Of a stretch of 64,000 nucleotides of DNA, positions 19,653-29,950 are shown piece after piece. The stretch spans positions 1,639,408 to 1,703,407 of the forward strand of contig BFEA01000181.1 of assembly GCA_003427395.1 (NCBI GenBank). The letters run 5' to 3'. The stretch comes from Chara braunii. Taxonomy: Eukaryota; Streptophyta; Charophyceae; Charales; Characeae. Every line of letters starts with the position of its first letter. The stretch's first letter is position 1. Position numbers and translations under genes: made by a program. The notes beneath the pieces were generated by a model. It was not told the origin of the DNA and did no database searches. It worked only from the letters and a program-made list of their open reading frames with translations.

Positions 19653-20872
19653 TGCTGAGTCTGCACACGGGCCCCATTTCACGGGCCTGACGATTGCTGA
19701 GGAGCCCCCAGGCCGCGTGCCCATCAGACATGCGCCCTGGAGGCCCACGGCGGCCCCCAGACCGCAGGTTTCGACTACAGGCACCATTTATTTATTTATC
19801 TATTTACTTATTTATTTGCTGTCCTATTTTTGTCTGCGCCGACGATGTTTCAGACTTGCAGGCCCCAAGGCTCCGCCTTGGGCTGGGTACACAGGAGCGA
19901 GGCCGTTTTTAGGCCAGACACGTTTTTGCGCCTTGCTGCATCAGCAGCATGGTCTGGACGACCAGTAGGGGCCCAGACAGAGTGGGTCAGTTGAGGCCAG
20001 CACCAGGCACACCCAGCCAGGCCCAGCACTACTTCTAGCTGGGCAGCAGCTGGGCATACACACAGTTCGGGTAGCTGACTTCTTGGGCAACACACTGCTG
20101 GACCAGCACCGCACGCTACAGCGCTGCGCTGCGTTAGAGGCAGAGGAGCAGGTAGGGAGACAGGGCGGAGGCCATACCTGCAGCGTTCGAGTACGTACCT
20201 GGGCGCCATAGCTGGACTTGGCTCCAACGCCCTGCAGCACAGCGTACGCCGACGACGTCAGTACTTGGCGGCAGTTCCCTGCAGGTGAGACAGTGAGGAG
20301 GACGACATCTTCTTCTTCTTCTTCTATCTGTTCTCGCCCTCCAACTCAACTTCTTCCTTCCTTCTTCTTCTTCTTCTTCTTCTTCTTCTTCTTCTTCTTT
20401 TTCTTCTTCCAGAGAGAGCGAGAGAGGTTACTGGCAGAGGTCACTACGGGCATGATGCCCGGGATCTGATCCGACATTTTTGCCGCAGACATTGATTGTA
20501 CTTTCGACAGGGAGACTATTTTGGACTTCGCTATCACGGTCTCTTCTTCTTCCTCGCCTTTATCTTCGTCTCGCCTCTCCCCTGATCACTCATCCATGGT
20601 ATCTTCCCCATGTGTGTGTGCAAGGAGGGACCTTTCGTCTATGCGTGCGGTCCCTCCTCCCTCTCTCACATGAGTGATGTATGATGGGATGTCGTGTGAC
20701 AGGTCAGGTCCTATCTTTGAGTCTTCCGTTGCGCTACTTTGTGCCATCTTTGTATGTATCTGGATGTACACTGCTGTTGATGCTTTGCTGACACTGCATT
20801 TTCCAGTAGAGTCCATTTCATCACTTTGCGGATTCTTGGCTTCCCGTGCATTGCCCGATTGAGCATGCTTCA
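19653..20872 (+). mobile_element. Solo LTR, family D relative (D2)
   Basis: It starts TGCTGAGTCTGCACACGGGCC, like D1. From about 20130 it follows D1 (GCGCCATAGCTGGACTTGG at 20203, then TGATGTATGATGGGATGTCG near the end). Its first third differs from D1 and contains a TTTA-rich run at about 19786-19815. CCATAGC is at 20206-20212. The end is approximate. Confidence 0.7.
20350..20410 (+). repeat. (CTT)n microsatellite
   Basis: An uninterrupted CTT run within LTR D2, in the pyrimidine-rich segment that all D LTRs carry at this point. Confidence 0.9.
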
Positions 20873-21690
20873 TAATCAACAGCTACTACACCTCCATGAA
20901 ACTTTATTGCCGCCTTCATCCCTCTAATCCTGTTTGCAACCATGCCGGCAATTGACTGCTTTTTGTAAAGTCTTCTATGTACACTACTGTCTGATCATCA
21001 ATAATACATCCCTTGCAAAGCCACACTGAACACCAGGAAAGCCCTATCATCGCCATCTATGGCTAATCGTATATATCAGTATTATATCCCTTTTTCCAGT
21101 GAATTACTGCAGGGGCCGAACCAGCTGCCTCACATCACCAGCCACATCGCAATCAGCGGTTTTGCCTCCATCAGCTTTGCCTCTCCCCGATGCATGTCAG
21201 ATGAGTGGGTGGGGTCCATCCACTTGTCTGTGCCCAGACACAACCTGCTGCTACCCTCAGATGCTCTCCCCTCTCATCTGTCAATCAGTCAGAGAAATCA
21301 GCAAACATCTATAACCCTCCGATCTTCTACCCACTTGTAGAGGTAGAGGTCTAGTATTAAGTACTACTAACTCTTGATGCTAACGTCCTCCAAGACAGTA
21401 GAACTGGCAGATTTGCACTCCCCAACCTGCAGTCAATCTGCCAACGAAGTGTGGCATTTTATGTTGCCATCAATGATTGCATGCCTTGTGTTTTTTATGT
21501 TGGGGGTAAAGTGAGAAGACAAAAGTAGGTGTTCTCTGCAAGCAGAGCAAAGGCACAACAAAAGAGGTTTACAACAAACCCGCAAACTAATCTCACACAG
21601 TCAGGGTGTGCTGGGAACAAAGGTCAATTCATTACCAGCACATTGAGTACAACTGTTTTCCCTTTAATGGATGATGATGATATCCGAACT
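20873..21690. other. Low-repeat stretch, no gene seen
   Basis: No match to the LTR or pol sequences elsewhere in the window. It contains only short ORFs with no recognisable motif. It could be host intergenic or intronic DNA. Confidence 0.4.
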
Positions 21691-22176
21691 CTAAAGGAGC
21701 CAATGGGAAAGCATTTCGACCACCTTGAACGGGCAAAAGCAGATGTAGACTTGGAAGCAGCATATGTTAATACATACTAACCAGATCTGACTTATGAGGA
21801 GCCTGTCAAATAAGTAATCAATCTGCCAGCCCTGTCTGCTTGGTGCAGTAAAAGCCTCACAACTTGGGTGCGTTTCTTTCTTTGCACGGATTAAAGACTG
21901 ACTGGAAACCAACCACCACCCCACCAGACACAGAGAATAGAAATCCACGTCATCTACTTCAGCCTGCACTGTTCCGTTCGGCAATTTACCATACCCATTT
22001 TCTGCACACCCCTGTGCAAAAGTTCTAACACCAAGTGCTCTGTGGTTGACCCACATATAGCATTCAATTTGGTCTATGGCGTACAGCTCTACCTCCCCGA
22101 CTGCCACGAAACCTCCATGGGGTTGGAGTCCCCTTCCACTAGAATTATAATTATAGAATACATATTCCATATCCAA
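21691..22176 (-). CDS. Unidentified 161-residue ORF, possible host exon
   Basis: Its middle part looks like ordinary soluble protein: GGFVAVGEVELYAIDQIECY, then NHRALGVRTFAQGCAENGYG. The last third is hydrophobic and Cys-rich and may be intron read-through. On the minus strand an acceptor-like TTATAATTCTAG lies shortly after the ORF start, so the true exon could begin near 22140. I do not recognise the protein. Random ORF is the main alternative. Confidence 0.3.
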   Translation of the reverse strand: MDMEYVFYNYNSSGRGLQPHGGFVAVGEVELYAIDQIECYMWVNHRALGVRTFAQGCAENGYGKLPNGTVQAEVDDVDFYSLCLVGWWLVSSQSLIRAKKETHPSCEAFTAPSRQGWQIDYLFDRLLISQIWLVCINICCFQVYICFCPFKVVEMLSHWLL

Positions 22177-22480
22177 AGATAGATAGTAAGGATACTTGTG
22201 AATATATGTCTATAAACATCCATACACAGACAGCTGTCAGCAGCTCAAGAATGATAAACGCCTCTCGAGCTGCATTGATGCTGCTGCAGCCTCTGCTGTC
22301 ACTCACTGCGCTGATCACTAAACAGTGCTGCTGGCATGCTAAATGCTGTGCTTCCTCCTTTCAAATAATAATGAAAAGGAAAAAAAGAAAAAGGGTCCCT
22401 CCCTCATCGATCCTCCTGAGACGGAGGATAGTGCCACAAACACAACACAATCCCATATTACTATGTACACTGAAGCACCA

Positions 22481-22954
22481 TTATCTGTACAGATATATTA
22501 CAAATGGGGTGCCCATCACACAAGTGTAGGGGAGAACCACTGGCCATAGGGATGGATGCCCCCTACACAAGTGAAGGGGAGAAGCACTGCCGCTCACCAT
22601 AAAAGGTAGTGATTTCACTTCATTGCACAAGAAAGATTTCGCCCGAGACTTGCACCTCTCAATGCAGCACCTTCCCTGTTGTCCTCTCCCCTCACTGCAG
22701 CAAACCACAGGTGATCTTCACTGAGGTCCGGAGCATTGCACATCTCACTTCAGCAACCCACATATGATCTTTGCTGAGGTCCACAGCGCCAGGAGAGTAG
22801 CGCGTACTACCATCGGATTCTTGTATAATCTGGCAGCAAATGAATGAAGAACAGTTCCCATCAACACCAAATAGCACGGTGTGTTCTTTCTTGATTTATG
22901 TGTGTCATCTTTAAATATAAATTTATAAAATTGCAAAAGCAAACTGATTGACAA
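22481..22954 (-). other. Minus-strand ORFs with a duplicated motif
   Basis: Readings DLSKDHMWVAEVRCA and DLSEDHLWFAAVRGE are two copies of one motif, encoded by a DNA repeat of about 55 bp (22695-22790). A second pair of similar 48-bp units lies at 22515-22600 (AAGTGTAGGGGAGAACCACT and AAGTGAAGGGGAGAAGCACT). Frames are broken by stops. The function is unknown. Confidence 0.35.
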
Positions 22955-23488
22955 GAAAACAAAAAAGTTATTTCATCACACGTCAAAACTAAAAACCTTT
23001 CGACTTATGGGCATTTTCCTCCACCCTCTTCAACTCATCAGGAAGACAACATTGTGGGTTATCTGGAAATAATTATGTATCATTACTTTGAGGATACACC
23101 CAATGACACAGAGAAAATATGGGCACACAAGAGATCTAATAGACGCTGAAACCAGAGTGCAATCAAGGCCAGAGGAAGAAGGAGGTCAAGTTTTAAATCC
23201 CGATTTCGGTGCAGCTGATTACTAGGGGGCAAAGTGGCAACTATCCAAGCACAGCATCTGCACTGGAGAGATTAGCACAATCCTGACATTCGACAGAGAC
23301 AACTGACACATCTCCCCAGGGAGCAAACTCCATAGCCGTTTAGCTGACAGCCATTGTCATAGAGTGGCTTCCCAGATCCTCAGTGGGTTCTAAAGATCGG
23401 TTGTATGAAGTACAGCTAATGTGCCGAATATCACTTTGAGAGCTCGGTAGTAGGCAAGACGAGAAAAAATAAGTGTTTTTTGGAATGA
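22955..23488. other. No gene seen
   Basis: Moderately AT-rich sequence with only short ORFs. I see no match to other parts of the window. Confidence 0.4.
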
Positions 23489-23950
23489 TTACTCTAAGGA
23501 TGGGCAATAGGGGGAAAGGGAACTGACTGAACTTTTGGATGGGCATAAGTGACAGTTAATCCCTTTATGGGAAGCAATCAATGCTCTCATGGTTATAAAG
23601 AGTGCTATTATGTTACCTTTCAATGGACGCTGGGCCCGATTCTTGGCAGGTGACGCTCCCCACAAATAGAAAGGAGCCAATAGAAAGGCCCTATGTAGAG
23701 ATACTCCTAAAGCATAATCCAGTCCTCGTGTGACACCCCCCGGCTCAAAGAAAATCGAAGGCAAGCGAGGTCCTGGCAGGCATGCTGTCGCAGCCAGAAC
23801 GACGCCCCATTTCATCATTCCACGTTTTTTTGGTGGGTTTCCGCATTGGCCGATGTTCGAACGAGGAAGGGAATTGTCGTAAAGTTTCCCGCGGCATGTT
23901 GTTTGGCCCTTACTGTTTTTTCGTTCCGAGCGCGCATTGAACTCCGACAC
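23489..23950 (-). CDS. Unidentified 153-residue ORF
   Basis: It is open over 462 bp with dense, varied composition: SKGQTTCRGKLYDNSLPRSN, a hydrophobic MMKWGVVLAATACLPGPRLP, then GVSLHRAFLLAPFYLWGASP. It has no motif I recognise, and no LTR or pol gene sits beside it. I considered a mitochondrial cytochrome c maturation gene but could not match it. It may be a chance ORF in GC-rich DNA. Confidence 0.3.
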   Translation of the reverse strand: MSEFNARSERKNSKGQTTCRGKLYDNSLPRSNIGQCGNPPKKRGMMKWGVVLAATACLPGPRLPSIFFEPGGVTRGLDYALGVSLHRAFLLAPFYLWGASPAKNRAQRPLKGNIIALFITMRALIASHKGINCHLCPSKSSVSSLSPYCPSLE

Positions 23951-24049
23951 GTCATTTCACCCCACTACAGCACGTAGTTTGGTCCTCTCGTTCTTTTTTA
24001 GTCCCCCACACACTTTGTAGTCCGACGCGTCATTTTGCCCTGCTGCAAC

Positions 24050-25074
24050 ATGTTTGAAAGGATTCACACGACGGACACCCAGTCCCGATCCCAGGGTCCC
24101 AACAAGTCCCCCCAACAAGTCCCAAGTCCCAGGGTGGTCCAGTAGGGTAGGCCATAGGGTTTAGGGGTCCAAAACGTCGCAAATGCAAATTATGATTCCG
24201 CTGTTCTTACCTACTAAACTATTCTGCCTTGAACCACTTGACATTTCCCCTGGTGGTGTTTGGGTCCAAAAGGTCCCAACAAGTCCCAGGGCGGTCCAGT
24301 AGGGTAGGACATAGGGTCTAGGGTCTAGGGGTCCAAAAGGTCGGTACGTGTCGGTACCGAAGCGTCATACTAGGTCGGTAGGAGTCCGTCCGGTACCCGA
24401 AAAGGAAAGTCCAGAAGAGTCCGCTCCAGTCCGACAGTCCCAAGTCCAATTTTGCAGCATGTCCCAGGAAAGTATGGAAGCTACCGGACCGACAAAATGT
24501 TCGCAGCAGACAGGCCGCAGCCGACTGGTATCAGTCTGAAGCAGGCCAGGCCAAGCCAAGTCCTATATTTAGCTGCTACAGTGCAGCGGCTCAACACTTG
24601 TTCAGTTGCGAGATGCTGAAGCACTGCTGCTGCTTGTGCGTTTAGGCAACTTGGGAACTGTGCGCCCGAAGAAGAAGAGGGTGCACGCTTGTGACTCGAT
24701 AGCTAGTTTAGGAGTAGCGCAGGAGGACGGCGGCCATAGCCGCCAGGGTGTAAGCTTACCTGAGTGGGTGTATCCAGGGTGACGATCTAGGTCAGAGGGA
24801 AGAGAGAGAGTGAGACAGAGCGAGCCAAGTCAAAGAGAGAAGCAGGAGAGAGAGAGAGAGAGAGAGAGAAGAGAGAGCAGCCATAGCAGCTATCTGGTTG
24901 AGACCCATTGTGTGTTGTGTGCAGAAGAGCCGCCGGCGAAACACTCTTGTATATCGATAATAATTTCTGGAGACGACATCTTCATGTGTTGGTTGTATCT
25001 CGACTTGGCTTCTCACGTGTGAATGTTCATTGATGTACGCGAGGTTGAACTTGACAAGTACTTGGTTCATTTCA
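24050..25074 (+). repeat. LTR family E with adjoining primer site
   Basis: The right end is fixed by the primer site at 25076. The left end is uncertain. The first part has two copies, about 170 bp apart, of CAACAAGTCCCAGG plus GGTCCAGTAGGGTAGG. A TATA-like CTATATTTAG is at about 24562. GGCGGCCATAGCCGCC (a palindrome around CCATAGC) is at 24729-24744, and GCTTACCTG is at 24754-24762. A (GA)n run is at 24845-24869. Confidence 0.65.
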
Positions 25075-25075
25075 G

Positions 25076-25087
25076 TGGTATCAGAGC
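25076..25087 (+). other. Primer-binding site (initiator tRNA-Met)
   Basis: An exact TGGTATCAGAGC directly after LTR E. Downstream, instead of its own gag, minus-strand sequence of element J begins within about 60-100 bases, so this + element is reduced to LTR and primer site. Confidence 0.85.
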
Positions 25088-25149
25088 TGGTTCCCGCTGC
25101 ATCCGCTCGGAGTTGAGGCCCTGGCAAGGAAGAAGGACGACGGGGCAAA

Positions 25150-25654
25150 AACAATAAAAATAAAAAGAGAGTCAGGCTGCCCCTCATGGCCGAAGAACGC
25201 ACAAGCCTCCGTCCTATGGAGAAAAGGAGCTCCAAGGATGCAGTCATGATCTAGATTTGGAACCACGAATCCAAGAATCTCGTAAGGTTCCAATCCAAAT
25301 AGGCATATCATCAATGAATCCTTCTAAAGGCAGGAAGCCAACTATATTGGACAGCAAGTGATTAAATTTCCTGTCTATCCCAGACCCACATGGCCTCGTT
25401 GTGGCCGACGACATGAGCACCATCTCGGCGCCGGAGTCCACTAGAGCTTTAACTTTCACGTCATTTACAAAGATATTCAAATATCCGCACGAGATGTTTC
25501 CAGACCTCATCTTAGTACCCGACCGGGCTCTCTCCACATGTTTGGGTAAGAGTCTCAAACTATTGATCTCTACCTTCCTCCTCTTAACCATCTTTTTTAG
25601 TTCCTCCCTAAACTTAGGTACCAAGGCTACTGCCTCCTTCCAGGATAAGGTCAT
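25150..25654 (-). pseudogene. Element J protease
   Basis: The catalytic motif LVDSGAEMVLM has D-S-G at 25430-25438, intact. Upstream is LRLLPKHVERARSG and KVKALVDSG. A second frame (25081-25314) carries the distal conserved part, PNLDHDCILGAPFLHRTEAC. Element I has the matching MPNVDHDILLGRSFL. A frame change near 25300 separates the two. The reading ends where LTR E begins. Confidence 0.8.
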
Positions 25655-25728
25655 ACGGTTTCTTCGAGCAATTTCTTCACCACTTCATCTATCGAGACCC
25701 CTTCTTCGGCCTCGGTCCCATCAATCAG

Positions 25729-26652
25729 TTAGTCTAGCCCTCTTTGAGCCTTCTCCCGCTTCTTCTCTTTAACCTCCTTCTGACTGATATGAGATTCATT
25801 CAGTCTTTGGCTTCCAGAACTGTTATCTTGAGCCACCATCTCCGAAGATAAAATGCCATCGAAGGTGATAGCATTAACCCTAGCCTTCTTCTTCTTATCC
25901 TTATTGGCCTTAACCTTTTCTAGGATTGTTGATCGCATTCCCCCTTTAACTCGAAATTCTACCTTGTTCCAATTGGCATCACAAATGTGCCCATTGGCGT
26001 TTTTCTTCACAATCCCTTCTTCAAGCTCCTTTTCTAGTGTTGGGCACTGAGCTCGAGTGTGGCCTTCCTCGTCACAATAATAACATCGCAAGGGGCCATC
26101 TCTCCTTTGCTAGTCTCGACTCCTGTTTTAGGATTGTTGATCGCATTCCCCCTTTAACTCGAAATTCTACCTTGTTCCAATTGGCATCACAAATGTGCCC
26201 ATTGGCATTTTTCTTCACAATCTCTTCTTCAAGCTCCTTTTCTAGTGTTGTGCACTGAGTTCGAGTGTGGCCTTCCTCATCACAATAATAACATCGCAAG
26301 GGGCCATCTCTCCTTTGCAAGTCTCGACTCCTGTTATACTTTCTCCGATCCCGATCCCGTTTTTTATCCCATTTCTTTATTCTTTTTTTCTCCCCCGCCT
26401 AACATCATCATTATCACTACTTTCACTCTCACTTTCACTTTTTTCCTTTTGCTTCTCTCTTTTCTTTTTTTCCTTTTCTTCTTCGGACCCAACTATGGTT
26501 TGTGTTGCTGGGGCAGGGAGGGTCAACTTCTTGAAGCTACTAAGCTTAACAAGAAGGCCAATAATCTCCTCGGCCTTCAAGTTTCCCCCCGCAGTTGCCT
26601 CAGTGTTTCCCTCTCCCGCATTAGTTATTGCTTTCATCTGTTCCAGAGACAC
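25729..26652 (-). pseudogene. Element J Gag C-terminal part with two zinc knuckles
   Basis: From upstream: MSLEQMKAITNAGEGNTEAT, a Glu/Lys/Ser-rich charged stretch, then the knuckle CYYCDEEGHTRTQC (26252-26293) and a second copy CYYCDEEGHTRAQC (26044-26085), both with the C-x2-C-x4-H-x4-C pattern. Each is followed by LEKELEE and NANGHICDANWNKVEFRVKG. The second knuckle comes from a 208-bp DNA duplication that shifted the frame. Zinc knuckles bind element RNA. After the second copy the reading runs on towards protease, with one stop. Confidence 0.8.
25918..26333. repeat. 208-bp tandem duplication covering the zinc knuckle
   Basis: TAGGATTGTTGATCGCATTC occurs at 25921 and 26129 and the text runs in parallel over the whole unit. 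The copies differ at only a few bases, so the duplication is fairly young. Confidence 0.9.
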
Positions 26653-27160
26653 TTTCGGTTTGACACCGAAGGTAACTCATGGACCATCTCAACCACCTCT
26701 TCCCACTTCAGAGGATAGTGGGCAGTACGGCTTACCACGCTTCTCCTTTCATCCTCTGCGAAGTTAGTTAGCGGGACATGACACTTTTGTGCCTCGTCCA
26801 GGAGGGCACTCTCCACGCAACCCTCTCAAATCCTCTAGATTGGTTGAGGGTGGCGTATTTAGAGCGTCATATGTCCAACGAGTTTTACATGGTTGTTGGA
26901 ACGTCATACTTTGCATATTCTTCCACCATCTTTTGTCTAACGTTTGCCCATGTTGTCAGCCCTTGTGTCGTTTTTGTCACGAACACTCTCATCTTTGGTT
27001 CAACATAGGCTAGCAAAGCTTTCAACTTCTACTTATCCGACCAATTGTGACCCATTCCAAAGACATCATAGTCCTCTAAGAACTCCCTAACTTTGGTCTC
27101 ATCAAAGCAGGGTATTATCCGGAGGTACCTTGGCCCTCGGAAGATCTAGTCGAACATTCA
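26634..27160 (-). pseudogene. Element J Gag capsid
   Basis: The reading RGPRYLRIIPCFDETKVREF, then DYDVFGMGHNWSDK, then LLAYVEPKMRVFV and TTWANVRQKMVEEYAKYDV has the layout of a retrotransposon capsid (D..KV..FLEDY, then W..V...L..EY). It is interrupted by one stop and by frame changes near 26870 and 26665. The tail CHVPLTNFAEDERRS comes from the ORF 26634-26816. Confidence 0.7.
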
Positions 27161-27349
27161 TAGTGTTCATTCCGATCTTCATGGCCTCTATCCGGCTCAA
27201 CATTTCTCGAAGAACCGTGGTCGTTGTCGCTTCTCCATCCCCTGCGGAGGAACTAGCACGGCTTTGTCATGCATTTGGTCCTTTGACCATCCTGTCTGGC
27301 GTACTGGTTAAGCTCCTATTTTCTTCCCGAACCTTTTCTCTCTTAGGAT

Positions 27350-29950
27350 TGTGCTTATAATCGGTTCCCAATTTCTACCGTCAGTAAAGCTTTCTCACAA
27401 AAGTGGCTCAGGAATCCTATCGAACACAATCGATGTTAAGTCACTAACTACTCTTGTCCCTTTTCTCTCTAATTCTTTCCTTTCTTGGTCAATTATATTA
27501 TTAATCCAGTTTCGAAAAGACTCACGGTTTGTCCCTGTTTCCCTCAATGAAGGGGCATAGGGTCAGATATCGCACTCATCAGTGTCGAGGAACTTCACCA
27601 CAAGAATATACGCCTTCCCAGGGGCATGTCTCTCCTCCAAGGATATGCAGCGCTCTATATTGTAGGGAAAAGTTCCTCCGCTGGTAAAAGGAACTAGGGC
27701 GTCCAGCGCTGCCGTGATTGTCGAGCAGTAACCAGACATTGCCTGATTCCTAAACTTCTCTTAATATCACCCTCAATCGAACCCTCCTGATTGCTCTTCG
27801 CCATTCCAATCCTTCTTCATCTTCGATCCGCCAAATCCTTTCCTGTGCCTACTAAGTCTCCCAGCCTGACCCTTTTTCGAGCATCCTCCTGCAATAGCTT
27901 GTCGTCAACACTAATACTCCACCATTTCCTATCCCTTAAGACAGTGTTAAGAATAGACTCTCGGTTCTCACAGTTGATGAAGTTATTCGGGGTGGGAGGA
28001 CTTGGGAAATTCTCATACACAGTAGGCATCACACTCCAAGTAACTTTTTTACCTTCCTTCTCGAGCTCGTCCCTATATTTGCAAACGTGACTAAGTGCCC
28101 GCTCCTGACACCCCGTATACCACCGCCAGATCTTCCTAGTCTTTGGTGTTTATATACGCACGTCATACTTATCGGTCTCTAGGATGCGAGTTACTAACAC
28201 GTACATTTTCTCTTCTTCCTCGGGTATGGCTAGGACAATGTATCTCTCAATTTCGTAAGGAAATGCCCCTCCGACCGTGAAGGGCCCCAAATCCTGTAAT
28301 AAGAGGGAGATGACCGAGGAGTTCTTATCAGGTAGCGTTTTTCCTTCAGCCTTCTCCCAAATGTGTTTTACTTCCTAGGAAGTTAGCATGTCTCTCAACC
28401 ATAATAAGATCCCTTTCATTGTCAGTTGAGGGAAAGGTCAGGAGAGTAGCATGTCTCTCTACCATAATAAGATCCATTTCATTGTCAAGTGAGGGAAAGT
28501 TCAGGAGAGGCCCCGTCTCGAACTTCGAACCGGTGCTCAAAACCTTCGAAAAGCAGCGACTTTAATCTTATGACCAGATCGTCCTCTCTCGCCTTGCCAA
28601 CCGCAGCAATAGCTTCCAGAAGGGACGTTCAATCCCTTCTATCTGTGAAGTTATCCGTAACCAGAAAACTAGGAAGCCTTTCAAACTGCCAGACATGTTT
28701 TCCCCATGTTACTTTTTCACGCAAACCTTGAAGTAATATTTTTATTCTAAAGTGATGAAAATACACTTTCCTTAGGCAGTTCAAATAGCCCTCTTCTTCT
28801 TCTATTCCTCCCTGTGCATAAACCCTCTTATCAAGGCCGTCGGTCTTGAAAAATCTAACTACTGGAACATAAAATACTAGACGCTCTTCCTTACACACGT
28901 CATGCCTCAGTATCTCGAAAGGGTTATCAGTTTCAATCACTTTATCTAACCATCCTCTACCAATGGTCACAATCGCAATTGACATAAAGTCTCTGTATAC
29001 TATCATTGTTTTAGGCTGCCTCTACTTCCTCCAGCCGGACTATCCACTGGTCATTGTCTAGATAAAATGGTCTCATCTCTCACATGTAACATCACTCTTC
29101 TGCCATCCGAACTCTTGCAATTCAGCAGATGCCTAATCTTAGTCCGATTCGTAATTGGTCTAAAAGCAGCCGCTCGCATAAGCTCAAGATAGTGCTCTAC
29201 CATGCCAATCTTGCCATGCCTACCTAGTTTAGTAACGCATCCTCTCACAGTCCTGATGACAGTCGCTCGTTGGGTTTGGGAACACTCCACGTCACCCTCT
29301 TTCCTTCTTGTTTCAACAACAACCTTTCATCCAGGATATACTCAACAACAGTTACCCAACATGCCTCGTAATCAATCCCTCTCCTTGTCTTGACACTCAC
29401 ATATGGCCTTACATCATAGTCATCCGTATCAAGAAATCGAACAACAAGGACGTACAAAATCACAGAGTCGTGCTCACAAGTCAAACACCGCTCAATGTAT
29501 GGGAAAGCATCACCACCTATGATCTTGGTCAATTGCTCTCGTTACTGCCGACATGGGCTACCTACCAGGTTTGCCTCCTCGGCGCTATATTGATGATAGG
29601 TTGCTAGTTCCCACCATCACAGAATCCTTTTGTGTATTGGCGGGGTAGGATCTTCTCGTAGATCCTAGCCAATAAGCTCCAACTCACCTCTATCCCTTAT
29701 TGACTCAACTGATCCCTCTCTGCTTTGACGCACTTCACAATAACATCCCACTTGGTAAAGAAATTCAGTTCTCGATCAGCCCCTTCTAGGATGTAGGGCC
29801 GAATATCATAATCATCAGTGTCGAGGAATCTAGAGACAAGCACATGCACAACGTTGTACCTTTTACACAAGTAATACATTTGACAAACATATAGGGGAAG
29901 GCTCAACCACAGGTGATACGAGTTAGGGCTTCCAAGACATTATACTCTTC
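27350..29950 (-). pseudogene. Five divergent copies of an unrecognised domain
   Basis: Five units read leftward: a (about 29950-29620), b (29545-29260), c (28985-28560), d (28320-27850), e (27740-27350). The core is GG.FPY.IERC, about 20 variable residues, then Y(V/I)LVVRFLDTDDYDIRPY. Examples are VLVSRFLDTDDYDIRPY (a), VLVVRFLDTDDYDVRPY (b), VPVVRFFKTDGLDKRVY (c), VLVTRILETDKYDVRI (d) and ILVVKFLDTDECDI (e). Later shared wording is GK.VTWS and F.DGRNWE-like. Units are 100-170 residues. Stops within them are mostly at Trp or Gln positions. I know no family with this signature. Confidence 0.65.
28382..28510. repeat. About 65-bp tandem duplication
   Basis: AGCATGTCTCTC followed by ACCATAATAAGATCC and TTTCATTGTCA occurs twice in a row. 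It lies between repeat units c and d of element J. Confidence 0.85.

Noticed and set aside
20134-20537. Lys- and Arg-run ORFs around 20350-20410
   Set aside because: They come from the (CTT)n microsatellite.
26245-26767. Plus-strand ORFs rich in Ser, Phe and Leu (157 and 166 codons)
   Set aside because: They are the opposite strand of element J gag, whose Glu/Lys-rich stretch gives Ser/Phe/Leu-rich antisense readings.
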